The notes under the pieces were generated by a model that ran no database searches, was not told where the DNA came from, and saw only the letters and a list, made by a program, of their open reading frames with translations. Position numbers and translations under genes: made by a program. A stretch of 64,000 nucleotides of DNA, from the NCBI GenBank assembly GCA_016124635.1, contig WGNJ01000018.1:124001-188000 (forward strand), written 5' to 3'. Shown here one piece after another: positions 51,548-62,839 of the stretch. This stretch comes from Alphaproteobacteria bacterium. GTDB taxonomy: Bacteria; Pseudomonadota; Alphaproteobacteria; Micropepsales; Micropepsaceae. The first letter of the stretch is position 1. Every line of letters starts with the position of its first letter.

Positions 51548-53101
51548 ATGGCCAGCAAATTGATCAGCGGCGCACGCGAGATTTCACTCGCTCAACTCGG
51601 TGAGCGGGTCGAGCGGGGCGCAGCGGCGTTTGCTTCGTTGGGCATCGCTCGCGGCGACGCGATTGCTCTCATGCTGCGCAACGATTTCGCGTTCTTCGAG
51701 GCATCGGGCGCGGTCGGCGCGCTCGGCGGCTATCCCGTTCCGGTGAACTGGCACTTCACGGTCGACGAGGCCGGCTACATCATTCGCGACTCCGGCGCCA
51801 AGGCCGTCGTCACGCATGCGGACCTTTATCCGATCGTGTCGAAGGCGACGCCAGAGGGTGTGCCGGTGCTTGTCGTCGATACCCCGCCGGAAATCGCGCA
51901 GGCTTATCAGATCGACGCCGACGCGTGCCGCCGGCCCGCGAACGCAACGTCCTGGGATGAATGGATTGCAGGCTTCGAACGTCTTAAGCCGGAGGTTACC
52001 GACCCGCCCGGCGCAATCATCTACACATCCGGCACAACCGGACGACCGAAGGGCGTGCAGCGGCGGCCGCCGACGGCCGCACAGGCTCTTGCGTTAACGA
52101 AATTGATTTCGCGCGCGTTCGGCATGTACGGCGTGATGATCGAGCAGAAGCCCGAGCGCATCGTCACTGTCGTGACGGGGCCGATGTATCACTCGGCCCC
52201 CAACGCCTATGGCAACATGAGCGTGCGCGCCGGCGCCGACATCATCCTGCAACCGCGCTTCGATCCTGAAGAACTGCTGCAGATGATCGAACGGCATAGC
52301 GTGACCCACATTCACATGGTGCCGACGATGTTCGTGCGCCTGCTCAAGCTGCCGGAGGCGGTGCGTTCGAAATACGATCTGTCGTCCTTGAAATTCGTGG
52401 TCCACGCGGCGGCACCCTGCCCGCCCGACGTTAAGCGCGCGATGATCGAGTGGTGGGGGCCGGTCATCAATGAGTATTACGGCGCGACCGAAACCGGCGC
52501 CGTCGTGTTCTGCACGGCCGAGGAATGGCTCAAGCATCCGGGCACGGTCGGCAAGCCGCAGCCGGATGTAAAACTCGTCGTGTTGAACGACGCAGGCCAA
52601 GAAGCGAAGGCCGGCGAGGCCGGGGACGTCTACGCGCGACTGACGACGGCCAGCGATTTCACCTATCATGGCGACGACGAAAAGCGGCGCAAGGCTGAGC
52701 GCAACGGGCTGATCGGTGTCGGCGACATCGGCTACGTCGACGCCGACGGCTTCCTCTATCTCTGCGACCGGCGAAATCACATGGTGATCTCGGGCGGCGT
52801 CAACATCTATCCGGCCGAGATCGAGGCCGAGCTTTTGAAGCTGCATGGCGTTGCCGACTGCGCGGTGTTCGGCATTCCCGATGCGGAATTCGGCGAGGCG
52901 CTTTGCGCTGTCGTGCAGCCGCAAGCCGGTGCAAATCTGTCAATCGACGACGTCCGCGGTTTCCTGCGCGATCATCTGGCGAAGTACAAAGTGCCGAAAG
53001 TGATCGAGTTCATGAGCGAATTGCCGCGCGAGGACTCGGGCAAGATTTTCAAGCGCAAGCTGCGCGATCCGTACTGGGAAGGCGCCGGACGGAAAATCTA
53101 G
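51548..53101 (+). CDS. AMP-dependent acyl-CoA synthetase (fatty-acid/aryl-CoA ligase family)
   Basis: The 517-aa enzyme has the P-loop IIYTSGTTGRPKGV, the adenylate motif EYYGATETG, GDIGYVDADGFLYLCDRRNH, NIYPAEIEAELLKLHGVADC and the catalytic Lys near DSGKIFKRKL. It activates a carboxylic acid to acyl-AMP and then acyl-CoA. The start is the first in-frame ATG, and the family N-terminus (LISGAREISLAQL) follows it directly. A phage-tail-like exported protein gene follows 15 bp later, so the two may be co-transcribed. The acyl substrate is unknown. Confidence 0.92.
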   Translation: MASKLISGAREISLAQLGERVERGAAAFASLGIARGDAIALMLRNDFAFFEASGAVGALGGYPVPVNWHFTVDEAGYIIRDSGAKAVVTHADLYPIVSKATPEGVPVLVVDTPPEIAQAYQIDADACRRPANATSWDEWIAGFERLKPEVTDPPGAIIYTSGTTGRPKGVQRRPPTAAQALALTKLISRAFGMYGVMIEQKPERIVTVVTGPMYHSAPNAYGNMSVRAGADIILQPRFDPEELLQMIERHSVTHIHMVPTMFVRLLKLPEAVRSKYDLSSLKFVVHAAAPCPPDVKRAMIEWWGPVINEYYGATETGAVVFCTAEEWLKHPGTVGKPQPDVKLVVLNDAGQEAKAGEAGDVYARLTTASDFTYHGDDEKRRKAERNGLIGVGDIGYVDADGFLYLCDRRNHMVISGGVNIYPAEIEAELLKLHGVADCAVFGIPDAEFGEALCAVVQPQAGANLSIDDVRGFLRDHLAKYKVPKVIEFMSELPREDSGKIFKRKLRDPYWEGAGRKI

Positions 53102-53116
53102 CGATGGAGGAGCGAC

Positions 53117-53587
53117 ATGCGGTCTCCAGCAATTCTCTGCGTTGTACTGGCGTTGTCCGTTCTGCCGAGCGTGGCCGCAGACACGCTGATGCCACCACCC
53201 ATCGCGCGAACGGCGCGCGTTGATCCCTACAAGAATTTCAAATTTCGCGTGGTGTTCGATGGGCGCGCCGTGGCCGGTTTCGATAAGGCCGTCGGGTTAC
53301 CGGCGACAGCGCAATCAGGCAACGCGCCGCCGGTGATGCTGTATCATGGCGTCACCCGAGATACCGCTTTCGAGAAATGGATCGGCGCGCTTCATGCGGC
53401 GCGCCGCTACCAAAGGAAAGACATCGCGATCGTGCTGCAGGACGAAGCCGGCCGCGGTGTAAAGCGCTACAAGCTCCATCATGCCTGGGTGTCGAAGTAT
53501 CAGGGCATGCCCAATCTCGACGCCAACGCAAATGAGGTCGCCATTGAAAGCTTGTCCCTCATGAACGAAGGCATCGAGATCGATTAG
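53117..53587 (+). CDS. Phage tail-tube (T4 gp19)-like protein with signal peptide
   Basis: The 156-aa protein matches the T4-gp19-like tail tube family: DPYKNFKFRVVFDGRAVAGF, then YHGVTRDTAFEKWI, RKDIAIVLQDEAGRGVKRYK and NEVAIESLSLMNEGIEID. Unlike phage tail tubes it begins with a hydrophobic leader, MRSPAILCVVLALSVLPSVA, that looks like a signal peptide. No other phage or contractile-injection gene is near. It follows an acyl-CoA synthetase gene by 15 bp. An exported tail-tube-fold protein recruited by the host is one explanation. Confidence 0.75.
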   Translation: MRSPAILCVVLALSVLPSVAADTLMPPPIARTARVDPYKNFKFRVVFDGRAVAGFDKAVGLPATAQSGNAPPVMLYHGVTRDTAFEKWIGALHAARRYQRKDIAIVLQDEAGRGVKRYKLHHAWVSKYQGMPNLDANANEVAIESLSLMNEGIEID

Positions 53588-53595
53588 CGGCCGCT

Positions 53596-54207
53596 TCAGG
53601 CCTTGGCGCTGGGGCGATCCTTGATGCGCGCGAACCAGGAATTGAGGTTCGTGGCTTCCGGATTGATCTGCTGGCCGACCTGCTTGCCGAAATCGAGGAA
53701 GCAGAACAACAAGATGTCCGCCAACGAGAAGCGATTGCCCGCGAGGTATTGGCGGCCGGCGATCATCTTGTCGAACCAAAGCATGCGGTCTTGCGCGACC
53801 GCCTTCAGGCCGGCTGCGGCCTCAGGCGCGGTCGGGATGCGGCTCTTGAACAGCGGCAAGCCCTCGGAATAGCGAAACCCGTTCGCCAATGGCTCGACGA
53901 TGTTGAGGTCCGCACGGCGCGTCCACTGCCGCGTCTCCGCGCGCTCCTTGGCGTTCGTACCGATCAGCGCCGGGGTCGGGTTCGTCTCTTCGAGATATTC
54001 GCAGATCGCCGTGATCTCGGAGATGGTCGAGCCGTCGTCGAGCTCGAGGCACGGCATCTGGCCGGCGGCATTTTTCGCCATGTAGGGTTCCTGCCGGTTC
54101 TCGCCTTTCATCAGGTCGACTTCGACGAGCGGCAGTTTGATGCCCTTCTCCGCCGCAAACATGCGGACGACACGCGGATTTGGTCCGATCGAGTTGTAGA
54201 ACTTCAT
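53596..54207 (-). CDS. Glutathione S-transferase family protein
   Basis: The 203-aa protein has an N-terminal thioredoxin-fold domain (MKFYNSIGPNPRVVRMFAAE, cis-Pro in GQMPCLELDDG, then STISEITAICEYLEE) and an all-helical C-terminal domain with GNRFSLADILLF, the conserved N-capping motif. Glutathione-binding residues are typical, but the N-terminal catalytic residue is not certain (Ser6 is a candidate). Convergent with the tail-tube-like gene, 8 bp apart. Confidence 0.9.
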   Translation of the reverse strand: MKFYNSIGPNPRVVRMFAAEKGIKLPLVEVDLMKGENRQEPYMAKNAAGQMPCLELDDGSTISEITAICEYLEETNPTPALIGTNAKERAETRQWTRRADLNIVEPLANGFRYSEGLPLFKSRIPTAPEAAAGLKAVAQDRMLWFDKMIAGRQYLAGNRFSLADILLFCFLDFGKQVGQQINPEATNLNSWFARIKDRPSAKA

Positions 54208-54304
54208 GGAGCGCTCCCTTCAGACGTTGATTTCGGTGCCACGAACTAGGCCCGCCGCCACGCCGCCGTCAACGGGAAGATTTGGCGATCGGCAGACGGC
54301 GCGA

Positions 54305-55237
54305 TCAGGCCAAACGATAGGTGCTGCGTGAGGACGGCGGACCGTCGGTTGCGACGCGGCGGGTTGCAACCATGTGCTGCAGATGCGCCAGAACCGAAAG
54401 CGCCGCTGGGGCGTGCAGCCTCTTGTCGTGCTCGGAATATATGACCTCGACCATCGCCGGGATCCGGTCGATCCCCCGCTTGAGGCACGCCACGATTTGA
54501 TCCTCGCGCGCGTGGCGATGAGCGATCAGCGCGGTGACGAACGCCTTCGGGTCTACAATCGGACCGCCGTGCGTCGGGTAGTAGATCTCGTCGTCGCGGC
54601 GGAGCAGCTTCTCAAGGCTCGCGAAGTATTGCGCCATGTCGCCGTCGGGCGGGCCGATGACCGTCGTCGACCAACCCATCACGTGATCGCCGCTGAAGAA
54701 CGTCTTCTGCTCACGCCAGGCGTAGCACATGTGGTTCGACGTGTGCCCCGGCGTGAACACGCATTCGAAGCTCCAACCGTCGCCCTCGATGACGTCGCCG
54801 TCACGCACGCTGCGATCCGGCTTGAAGCCTGTGTCGTTGGCCTCTTCGATGCTCGGTCCCTCATGGACGCGGCTGGCGCCGTGGGGGCCGAACGCAAACG
54901 CCGGAGCGCCGGTCGCCGCCTTCAGCGGCGCTGCGGCCGGCGAATGGTCGCTGTGGGTGTGCGTGATCAGTATGTGCGTAACGGTTTCGCCCTTCAGCGC
55001 GCTCTTGAGTGCCTCGATATGCTCGTCGATCAGCGGACCCGGATCGATGACCGCGACGCGGCCGCGCCCGACGATATAGGTGCCGGTGCCATGAAAGGTG
55101 AACGGGTTGGCGTTGCGCGCGAGGACGCGGCGCAGGTTCGGCGCCACCTCGACTGCCTTGGCGTAGACAGGGTCGTATTTGCGATTTAGCGGAAGCGCCG
55201 GCAGGGTGACGCCAAGGTCGGCGGCTCTCAGCGTCAC
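54305..55237 (-). CDS. Metallo-beta-lactamase-fold hydrolase
   Basis: The 310-aa protein has the MBL signature HTHSDH (93-98), a histidine in TPGHTSNHMCY, the metal-bridging Asp in FFSGDHVMGW, and a C-terminal His in YYPTHGGP. GTGTYIVGRGRVAVIDPG begins the fold. A likely lactonase, thioesterase or glyoxalase-II-like hydrolase; the substrate cannot be inferred. The GTG start at 55237 follows GGAGGC with a short spacing. Downstream of the DUF1499 gene on the same strand. Confidence 0.88.
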   Translation of the reverse strand: MTLRAADLGVTLPALPLNRKYDPVYAKAVEVAPNLRRVLARNANPFTFHGTGTYIVGRGRVAVIDPGPLIDEHIEALKSALKGETVTHILITHTHSDHSPAAAPLKAATGAPAFAFGPHGASRVHEGPSIEEANDTGFKPDRSVRDGDVIEGDGWSFECVFTPGHTSNHMCYAWREQKTFFSGDHVMGWSTTVIGPPDGDMAQYFASLEKLLRRDDEIYYPTHGGPIVDPKAFVTALIAHRHAREDQIVACLKRGIDRIPAMVEVIYSEHDKRLHAPAALSVLAHLQHMVATRRVATDGPPSSRSTYRLA

Positions 55238-55251
55238 GACGCCTCCAAATG

Positions 55252-55979
55252 TCAGGCCGCCTTCAAGCGGCCCAGGAAATCGCGAATGCGCATCGCGTTC
55301 TTGCCGAGATCCGACTTGCCGACGCGCGACATCGAGCGGATGTCGAGCTTCGAGCCTGAGCCGTCGGCAACGATGCGGATGACGACGTCGTCTTTGAAGC
55401 CAAACCACATCGTCGTGTCCGTCGCCTCGATGCGGCCTTCGGTAGGTTCGGCGGCGACGATCTGCCAGCCCATGTCGGTCGCGACTTTCTTCGCCTTGTC
55501 GAACAATTCGGCGGGCGGCGACGCGCTATTGAAGGTCTGAATCTCGGGATAGGCCTTTTGCTGCTCCTCGGCGGTTGCCGGATCGTAATCGGCGCCGTTC
55601 GTCGAGGCTTTGCGCGCTTCAAGGAGTGCCACCCATTGCGGCGGATTGCCGGTGTCGGTGGTGATGTCGTGAATCATCGGCACGCTCGCCGCCATCGCAC
55701 GCATCTGCAGCGGCACATAGATCGCGCCCGCAAGCACAAGCCCGACAATCAGCGGCACGAGCCCCTGCGCCGACCGCGAGAGGAGTGCGACGATCACCCA
55801 CAAGACGGCGATCGCGCCCGCACCGAAGGCGACGTAGCTACCCACTTCAAGAAGTTGAAGGCCATGCCCAAGTCGACGCCGGCAAAGCGATAAAGCGGGC
55901 CCGCGCCCAAGATCATCGCGGCCGCGATGAAACCGACCAATAGTTCGAAGCGTCCGAGCAGCCGTGCTGCGCTGGCCAT
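55252..55979 (-). pseudogene. DUF1499 membrane protein, apparently split by a one-base frameshift
   Basis: Two overlapping minus-strand frames together make a normal DUF1499 protein. The upstream frame (55979-55794) gives MASAARLLGRFELLVGFIAA and the first helices to FNFLKW. The downstream frame (starting GTG 55845, ending 55252) gives GSYVAFGAGAIAVLWVIVAL, then the soluble DUF1499 domain. The join is at 55841-55843, where one extra G in a G-run would restore a single frame. DUF1499 proteins are usually one chain with two to three N-terminal helices. Either a real disruption, a programmed shift, or a base-call error. Confidence 0.65.
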
Positions 55980-56001
55980 GTCTAAGCTCCTCCCCCCAAA
56001 G

Positions 56002-57648
<1,647 letters not shown>

Positions 57649-57791
57649 GTCGTTCCTCCGTCAAGGCGGCGGGCTTTGCAGCCTCGCATTTGAGGCCAAT
57701 CTTAAGAGCCACGGCACTGCTCGACAATACGAGCGCCAGCGCGGCTTCGCTTGCTCCCCAGGCCACGGTGACTGGCATCAAGCGCTTGACG

Positions 57792-58352
57792 ATGACGGCA
57801 AACATGGCGCCTTATCCGCAAACAGCGAGCTTTGCCAAAGCCGCCATCACCTTGCTTCAGCGAGTAGTCGAGCGCGTCGGGCGTTACACACGCGCCTTCT
57901 TGCGCGTTTTTGCATTGGCCAAAGTTGTCGGCGTCGGAGACCCAACCAAAGACCTGAAAATTGACCGTGAGGCTCTTCAATGGATGTGCATTTCGATCCC
58001 GTGGTTGCTGGAGCGGCACGTCGTTCGAGAACCGCCCGAAGCCTGGCCCGACGATGGCTGGATCGATGGATTTGGGGTCGAGCGCGTGGATGTCGTGAGT
58101 CCGGACGAGATCTATCTGGAAGGGCTGTTCGTTTGGGTGCAAGGCCAAGAGCGTTGGTGGCTGGATCCAGGGGCGATTAACATCAAGCTGCTCTTCGGCA
58201 CCGATATCGTCGCGCCTTACAAGCTGACCTTTGGCGACGCGACGATTGGTCTTGCGAAACGGCCGTACAGCCATCGCGCCGTCGCGGATCGCAAGGTGGA
58301 GGAATGGCTGTTCGAATTCGAGGGGCCGCGCCATAGTGGCCTGAACGCATAA
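57792..58352 (+). CDS. Hypothetical protein with acidic/aromatic C-terminal half
   Basis: The 186-aa reading starts at ATG 57792, with an alternative four codons later. The N-terminus ([20 protein letters not shown]) is helical and the C-terminal half contains [20 protein letters not shown] and ending [11 protein letters not shown]. No family recognised. It lies 14 bp upstream of the aminotransferase gene on the same strand, so it is probably in its operon. Confidence 0.6.
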   Translation: MTANMAPYPQTASFAKAAITLLQRVVERVGRYTRAFLRVFALAKVVGVGDPTKDLKIDREALQWMCISIPWLLERHVVREPPEAWPDDGWIDGFGVERVDVVSPDEIYLEGLFVWVQGQERWWLDPGAINIKLLFGTDIVAPYKLTFGDATIGLAKRPYSHRAVADRKVEEWLFEFEGPRHSGLNA

Positions 58353-58365
58353 CAGTGGTGACCCG

Positions 58366-59748
58366 ATGACCCTGACCAATGCGCAGACGCGCGATGTCGA
58401 AGCGCTGATCCATCCTTACACCAACCTCGCGCGGCATCGCGAAATCGGGCCGCTGATCCTCGAGCGGGCAAAGGGCATCTACGTCTACGACAACCGCGGC
58501 AAGGACTATATCGACGGGCTCGCGGGGCTTTGGTGCGTCAGTCTCGGCTACAGCGAAGAGCGGCTGATCGAGGCCGCGACCAAGCAGATGCGCGACATGC
58601 CCTATGCGCATATCTTCGCCGGCCGCAGTCACGAAGCCGGGATCGCGCTCGCCGAGAAGCTGAAAGAGGTCGCGCCGATCAGGGCGTCGAAAGTGTTCTT
58701 CGCGAATTCAGGCTCCGAAGCGAACGACACGCAGGTGAAGCTCGCTTGGTACTATTGGAATGCGAAGGGCAAACCGCAGAAGAAGAAGATAATCAGCCGG
58801 ACGAAGGCGTACCACGGCGTGACGATCGTCTCGGCGAGCCTCACGGGTCTGCCAGCCAATCACAAGCAATTCGACCTGCCGCTGCCGATGACGTTGCACG
58901 CGGACTGCCCGCACGCATACCGCTTTGCAGAACCGGGCGAGAGCGAAGATGCGTTCGTCGAGCGGCTCGCTCGCAACCTCGACGCGTTGATCGAGCGCGA
59001 GGGCGCGGACACGATCGCGGCCTTCATCGCCGAGCCGATCATGGGCGCGGGCGGCGTGATCATTCCGCCCGCCACCTATTTCGACCGCATTCAGCCGGTG
59101 CTCGCCAAGCACGACATACTGTTCATCGACGACGAGGTGATTTGCGGCTTCGGGCGGACGGGCAACTATTGGGGCGCGCAGACCTACAATATGCGGCCGC
59201 ACACGCTTTCGTGCGCGAAAGCGCTGTCGTCCGCTTACATGCCGATCTCGGCGGTGTTGATCCCGGAGGAGATGTATCAAGCCATGCTCGATCAGAGCCG
59301 AGCGATCGGCGTCTTCGGGCACGGCTTCACCTATTCCGCGCATCCCGTTGCCGCGGCCGTCGCGAACGAGACGCTGAAGATTTACGAGGAGCGCAACATC
59401 GTCGCTTATGTGCGGCAGATTTCACCGACGTTCCTCAGGCGGTTACATGCGCTGCGGACTCACCCGTTGATCGGCGAAGCCGAAGGCGTGGGTCTGATCG
59501 GCGCGGTCGAGATCGTCAGCGACAAGGCCACCAAGAAGAATTTTCCAGCTGAGAAGATGGTCGCTGCGGCCTGCAGCCGTTTCGCCGAGGAAGAAGGCCT
59601 CTTCGTCCGCGCGCTGCTTGGCGACCGCGTGGCGTTCTGCCCGCCCCTCATCATCACGGAGGCCGAGATCGGCGAGATGTTCGACCGCTTCACGCGCGCG
59701 CTCGACAAGACCGAGGCTTGGCTGCGCCAACAGAGCCTGCGTGCCTAA
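58366..59748 (+). CDS. Class III (omega-amino-acid-pyruvate type) aminotransferase
   Basis: The 460-aa PLP enzyme has [17 protein letters not shown] (phosphate-binding region), [29 protein letters not shown] (PLP-pairing Asp at 255-256) and the Schiff-base Lys285 in [13 protein letters not shown]. Class III transaminases move amino groups from omega-amino acids, diamines or beta-alanine to pyruvate or keto acids. The sequence [20 protein letters not shown] is typical of the broad family. Start ATG 58366 follows the hypothetical gene. The specific amine donor is not assignable. Confidence 0.92.
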   Translation: MTLTNAQTRDVEALIHPYTNLARHREIGPLILERAKGIYVYDNRGKDYIDGLAGLWCVSLGYSEERLIEAATKQMRDMPYAHIFAGRSHEAGIALAEKLKEVAPIRASKVFFANSGSEANDTQVKLAWYYWNAKGKPQKKKIISRTKAYHGVTIVSASLTGLPANHKQFDLPLPMTLHADCPHAYRFAEPGESEDAFVERLARNLDALIEREGADTIAAFIAEPIMGAGGVIIPPATYFDRIQPVLAKHDILFIDDEVICGFGRTGNYWGAQTYNMRPHTLSCAKALSSAYMPISAVLIPEEMYQAMLDQSRAIGVFGHGFTYSAHPVAAAVANETLKIYEERNIVAYVRQISPTFLRRLHALRTHPLIGEAEGVGLIGAVEIVSDKATKKNFPAEKMVAAACSRFAEEEGLFVRALLGDRVAFCPPLIITEAEIGEMFDRFTRALDKTEAWLRQQSLRA

Positions 59749-59914
59749 CGTATACCGCAGCCGCCAACGGCTCATTTGCGCGCACGTCTGCCAAAATTGC
59801 GCCATAGGACAATTCCAGATTTGACCCGGCGACCGCATGAGGCTCAACAAGTCGTGGGTGGTCCGGCGTTGCGGGCCATGACACATTGTGCCGGGTGGCG
59901 TTTGGGGACGGACG

Positions 59915-61339
59915 ATGAAGTGGGTCGGGCGTATTCTGTTGGTGCTGGTTGTGCTCGTCGCCGGGGGCGGTGCGGCGGCCTATTATCTCTTGCAAGAGCC
60001 GGCGCCGGACGAACGGCTCGTCTGCGACTACGGCGTTTATGATTTTCCGGGCGGCGCAATCGCGAGCGTGAACGCGTCGAGCGGCAGGCAAAACCTGCGC
60101 ATGACATCGATGACGGGCGAGACTTGGTTTTTGCAACCAGCTCCCGGCAGCGGCGACATCCCGACAACGTTTACCGTGGCGCCGGGCTGGACCGAGAAGG
60201 TGATGGAGAATGTGTCCGTCACGTTCGCGCCATGTGGCGAAGGCAAGCTGACGATCGCCGGCAATCTTGTTCCGGGCGATGTTGGCACGCGCCGCGCGCT
60301 CGAAATGACAGACGTCACGTTCGAGAGCCACGGACAAAAGCTGTTCGGGCGTCTGGTCATGCCTCAAGGCGATGGCCCGGTGCCGATCGCGGTTCTCGTG
60401 CACGGGTCGGAGCGCGACTCCGCTGTGGTGTTCAACCGCCTCGCCTACCTCTTTCCGGGGAACGGCATCGGCGTCTTCGTTTACGACAAGCGCGGTACCG
60501 GAAAATCCGAGGGGACCTACACGCAAGATTTCGATTTACTTGCAGATGACGCCGCGGCCGCGCTGAACAAGGCACGCGAGATGGCCGGCGCGCGGGCACG
60601 CGAAGTCGGTTTCCAAGGCGGCAGTCAGGCCGGTTGGATCGAGCCGCTCGCAGCGACGAAGACCAAGGCCGACTTCGTGCTCGTCGGATTTGGCCTCGCC
60701 GCATCGCCGGTCGATGAGGACCGTGATTGCGTGGAGGTCGATCTCCGCGACGCGGGCTACGGCGACGACGTGATCGCGAAAGCCCACGAGATCACGGATG
60801 CGACGGCTGTCGTCATTACCTCTCACTTCACCAAGGGCTACGAGCAGCTCGAGGCGGTGAAGGCGAAGTACGGCAGCGAGCCCTGGTACAAGGTGATCAA
60901 GGGGCAGTACACAGGTCTCATGTTGTCGTATCCGAGCTTGATGTTGCGGTACATCGCGCCGCTGTTCGAGGTCGGCACGCCGTACGAGTACGACAGCCTG
61001 CCGCCGCTCAAGGCCTACGACGGTCCGGAGCTTTGGGTCTTGGCGGGACAGGATCATCTCGCGCCCGACAAGCAGACGCTGAAGGTGCTGCGCGAGCTGC
61101 AAGTCGACAAGCCCCAGCTGAGCGTCGTCGTCTTCCCAAGCGCCGACCATGGCATCCTCGAATTCGAGCGCCAGGACGGCAAACGCGTCGAGACGAGGTT
61201 TTCGGCCGGGTATTTCGATCTGATCGTCGATTGGATCAAGACGAGGCATATCAACGTGCCGGCCGACAGCGCGGTGGTCTATTCCGCCGCGTCCACCGAC
61301 ACGCCACCGAGCGGCGACGCGGTGATGGATACGCCTTAG
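59915..61339 (+). CDS. Membrane-anchored alpha/beta hydrolase
   Basis: The 474-aa protein begins with a hydrophobic segment, MKWVGRILLVLVVLVAGGGA, likely a membrane anchor or signal. A hydrolase domain follows: VLVHGSERDSAVVF, YDKRGTGKSEG, and FQGGSQAGW as nucleophile elbow. The C-terminal part has DHGILEF (His) and ends with a hydrophilic Thr/Ser/Asp tail. A likely periplasmic or membrane-facing esterase or peptidase. Its last codons overlap the stop of the convergent kinase-fusion gene by 4 bp. Confidence 0.85.
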   Translation: MKWVGRILLVLVVLVAGGGAAAYYLLQEPAPDERLVCDYGVYDFPGGAIASVNASSGRQNLRMTSMTGETWFLQPAPGSGDIPTTFTVAPGWTEKVMENVSVTFAPCGEGKLTIAGNLVPGDVGTRRALEMTDVTFESHGQKLFGRLVMPQGDGPVPIAVLVHGSERDSAVVFNRLAYLFPGNGIGVFVYDKRGTGKSEGTYTQDFDLLADDAAAALNKAREMAGARAREVGFQGGSQAGWIEPLAATKTKADFVLVGFGLAASPVDEDRDCVEVDLRDAGYGDDVIAKAHEITDATAVVITSHFTKGYEQLEAVKAKYGSEPWYKVIKGQYTGLMLSYPSLMLRYIAPLFEVGTPYEYDSLPPLKAYDGPELWVLAGQDHLAPDKQTLKVLRELQVDKPQLSVVVFPSADHGILEFERQDGKRVETRFSAGYFDLIVDWIKTRHINVPADSAVVYSAASTDTPPSGDAVMDTP

Positions 61340-62838
61340 GCCAAGTGCCGCATTACAGTGCCGGCGATCGCTGCGACATCGCCGCTCGCATCGACATGAT
61401 GCCACGTCATGTGCCCGATGTCGTACTTGAGCTGCTTATGCAACACGGAGATGTCGGCGTCCGACACGTCGCCGCGGCGCGACGACAACCGTTGCTCCAA
61501 AATTTCGCGCGGCGCTTCGAGCCAAATGCCGACGAAGGGCGCTGCCGACGCCTCTGCGATCGATCGGATGGCACGGCGCTCATCCTCGCGCGCAAACACC
61601 GCATCGACGATGACGGATCGCCCCGCGGCGAGCGCGCCTCGCGCCAGCTCTTCCAGCATTGTGTAGGTCGTAGCCGATTTCGCCGGCGTGTATTCGGACT
61701 GAGGCAAGCGTTGGTCTAGAGGTGCACCGGCAAGGCGCTTGCGGATTTCGTCGCTACGCAAGTGCACGGCGCCAGGCGGCGCGCCGATGCGCCAGGCCAC
61801 CTCTTTTGCGACGGACGATTTTCCCGTGCCCGAAAACCCGCCGATGGCGAGGAGGCGCGGCGGCTGTTGTTCGGCGAACCGCTTGACCAATTCGAGATAG
61901 TGACGCGCGCTTTCGAGACCGTTGGGCTTGCGCCCCTCCGTCTTGGCACGGATTTCGGCTCGCAGAGCAAGGTAGAGCGGCAGCGCCTTGAGGCTCTCGA
62001 CGGTCTCGTGCCATTTGCCGGTGTCGCGATGAATGAGCCAGGCGTTCAGCGCGCGATTGGCGAGACGCCCCTGCCCGCGTGCGAGCAAATCCATCAGCAA
62101 GAACGCGACGTCGTAGAGCGGCGGGATGGTGGCATAGAAGTCGTTGAACTCGATGCAGTCGAAGAGTGTCGGCTCGCCGTGATCCAAGAAGACGTTGCCG
62201 AGATGCATATCGCCGTGGCAGCGGCGCACGTCGTGCGACTGAGCATTGACCTGCTCCACGCAGCGGCCGGCCGCCGCACTTCGCGCGGCGACAGCGCTCT
62301 CGACCAGCTCGGGCGACAGGGCCGCGCTCTGGCTGCGAAGGTCGCTCGTGTTCTCGTCGGCGATGCGCGCGGCGGCCTTCGCCCAATCGACCTGAACGAT
62401 CTCGGCAGCGTCATGAAACTGAGCGACGTGCTCTGCCAAGTCCTCTATCACGGCATCCGTAAGTTCGCCGCGATCAGCACGCGTGCTCAATAGCGCGTCG
62501 TCTGGGAAGCGCCGCATCTCAAGGAGCCAATCGACGGCCTCGCCCTCGCCCTTCAGATTGAGCTCACCGCTCGCCGCTCGAGAGACGGGCAAGGTGCGCA
62601 AGTAAAGATTCGGCGCGGTGCGGCGATTGAGGGTCAGTTCCCGCGCCAAGGTTTCGCGACGGCTTTCGAGCGTGGTGAAGTTCAGATAGCCGAGGTCGAC
62701 GGCCTTCTTGAGCTTGAAGGCCTGATCGCCGACCAAGAATACGAGCGCGGCGTGCGTTTCGGCGACGTCAGGCTTCTTGCCCCACGGGCTCCCACTCTTC
62801 AGCCAATCGATGGCCGCGCGCTGTGCCGGGACCGTCAC
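61336..62838 (-). CDS. Kinase-fold (aminoglycoside-phosphotransferase-like) fused to P-loop ATPase
   Basis: The 500-aa protein has an N-terminal APH/choline-kinase-like domain (HGDMHLGNVFLDHGEPTLFD, with catalytic loop HGD at 208-210) and a C-terminal P-loop kinase domain (LAIGGFSGTGKSSVAKEVAW, Walker A at 333-341). Such two-kinase proteins are found in alphaproteobacteria and are usually annotated from the fusion alone. It starts with GTG at 62838, one base after the CDF gene's stop, so it is the last gene of the pdxH-CDF operon. Confidence 0.85.
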   Translation of the reverse strand: MTVPAQRAAIDWLKSGSPWGKKPDVAETHAALVFLVGDQAFKLKKAVDLGYLNFTTLESRRETLARELTLNRRTAPNLYLRTLPVSRAASGELNLKGEGEAVDWLLEMRRFPDDALLSTRADRGELTDAVIEDLAEHVAQFHDAAEIVQVDWAKAAARIADENTSDLRSQSAALSPELVESAVAARSAAAGRCVEQVNAQSHDVRRCHGDMHLGNVFLDHGEPTLFDCIEFNDFYATIPPLYDVAFLLMDLLARGQGRLANRALNAWLIHRDTGKWHETVESLKALPLYLALRAEIRAKTEGRKPNGLESARHYLELVKRFAEQQPPRLLAIGGFSGTGKSSVAKEVAWRIGAPPGAVHLRSDEIRKRLAGAPLDQRLPQSEYTPAKSATTYTMLEELARGALAAGRSVIVDAVFAREDERRAIRSIAEASAAPFVGIWLEAPREILEQRLSSRRGDVSDADISVLHKQLKYDIGHMTWHHVDASGDVAAIAGTVMRHLA

Positions 62839-62839
62839 G

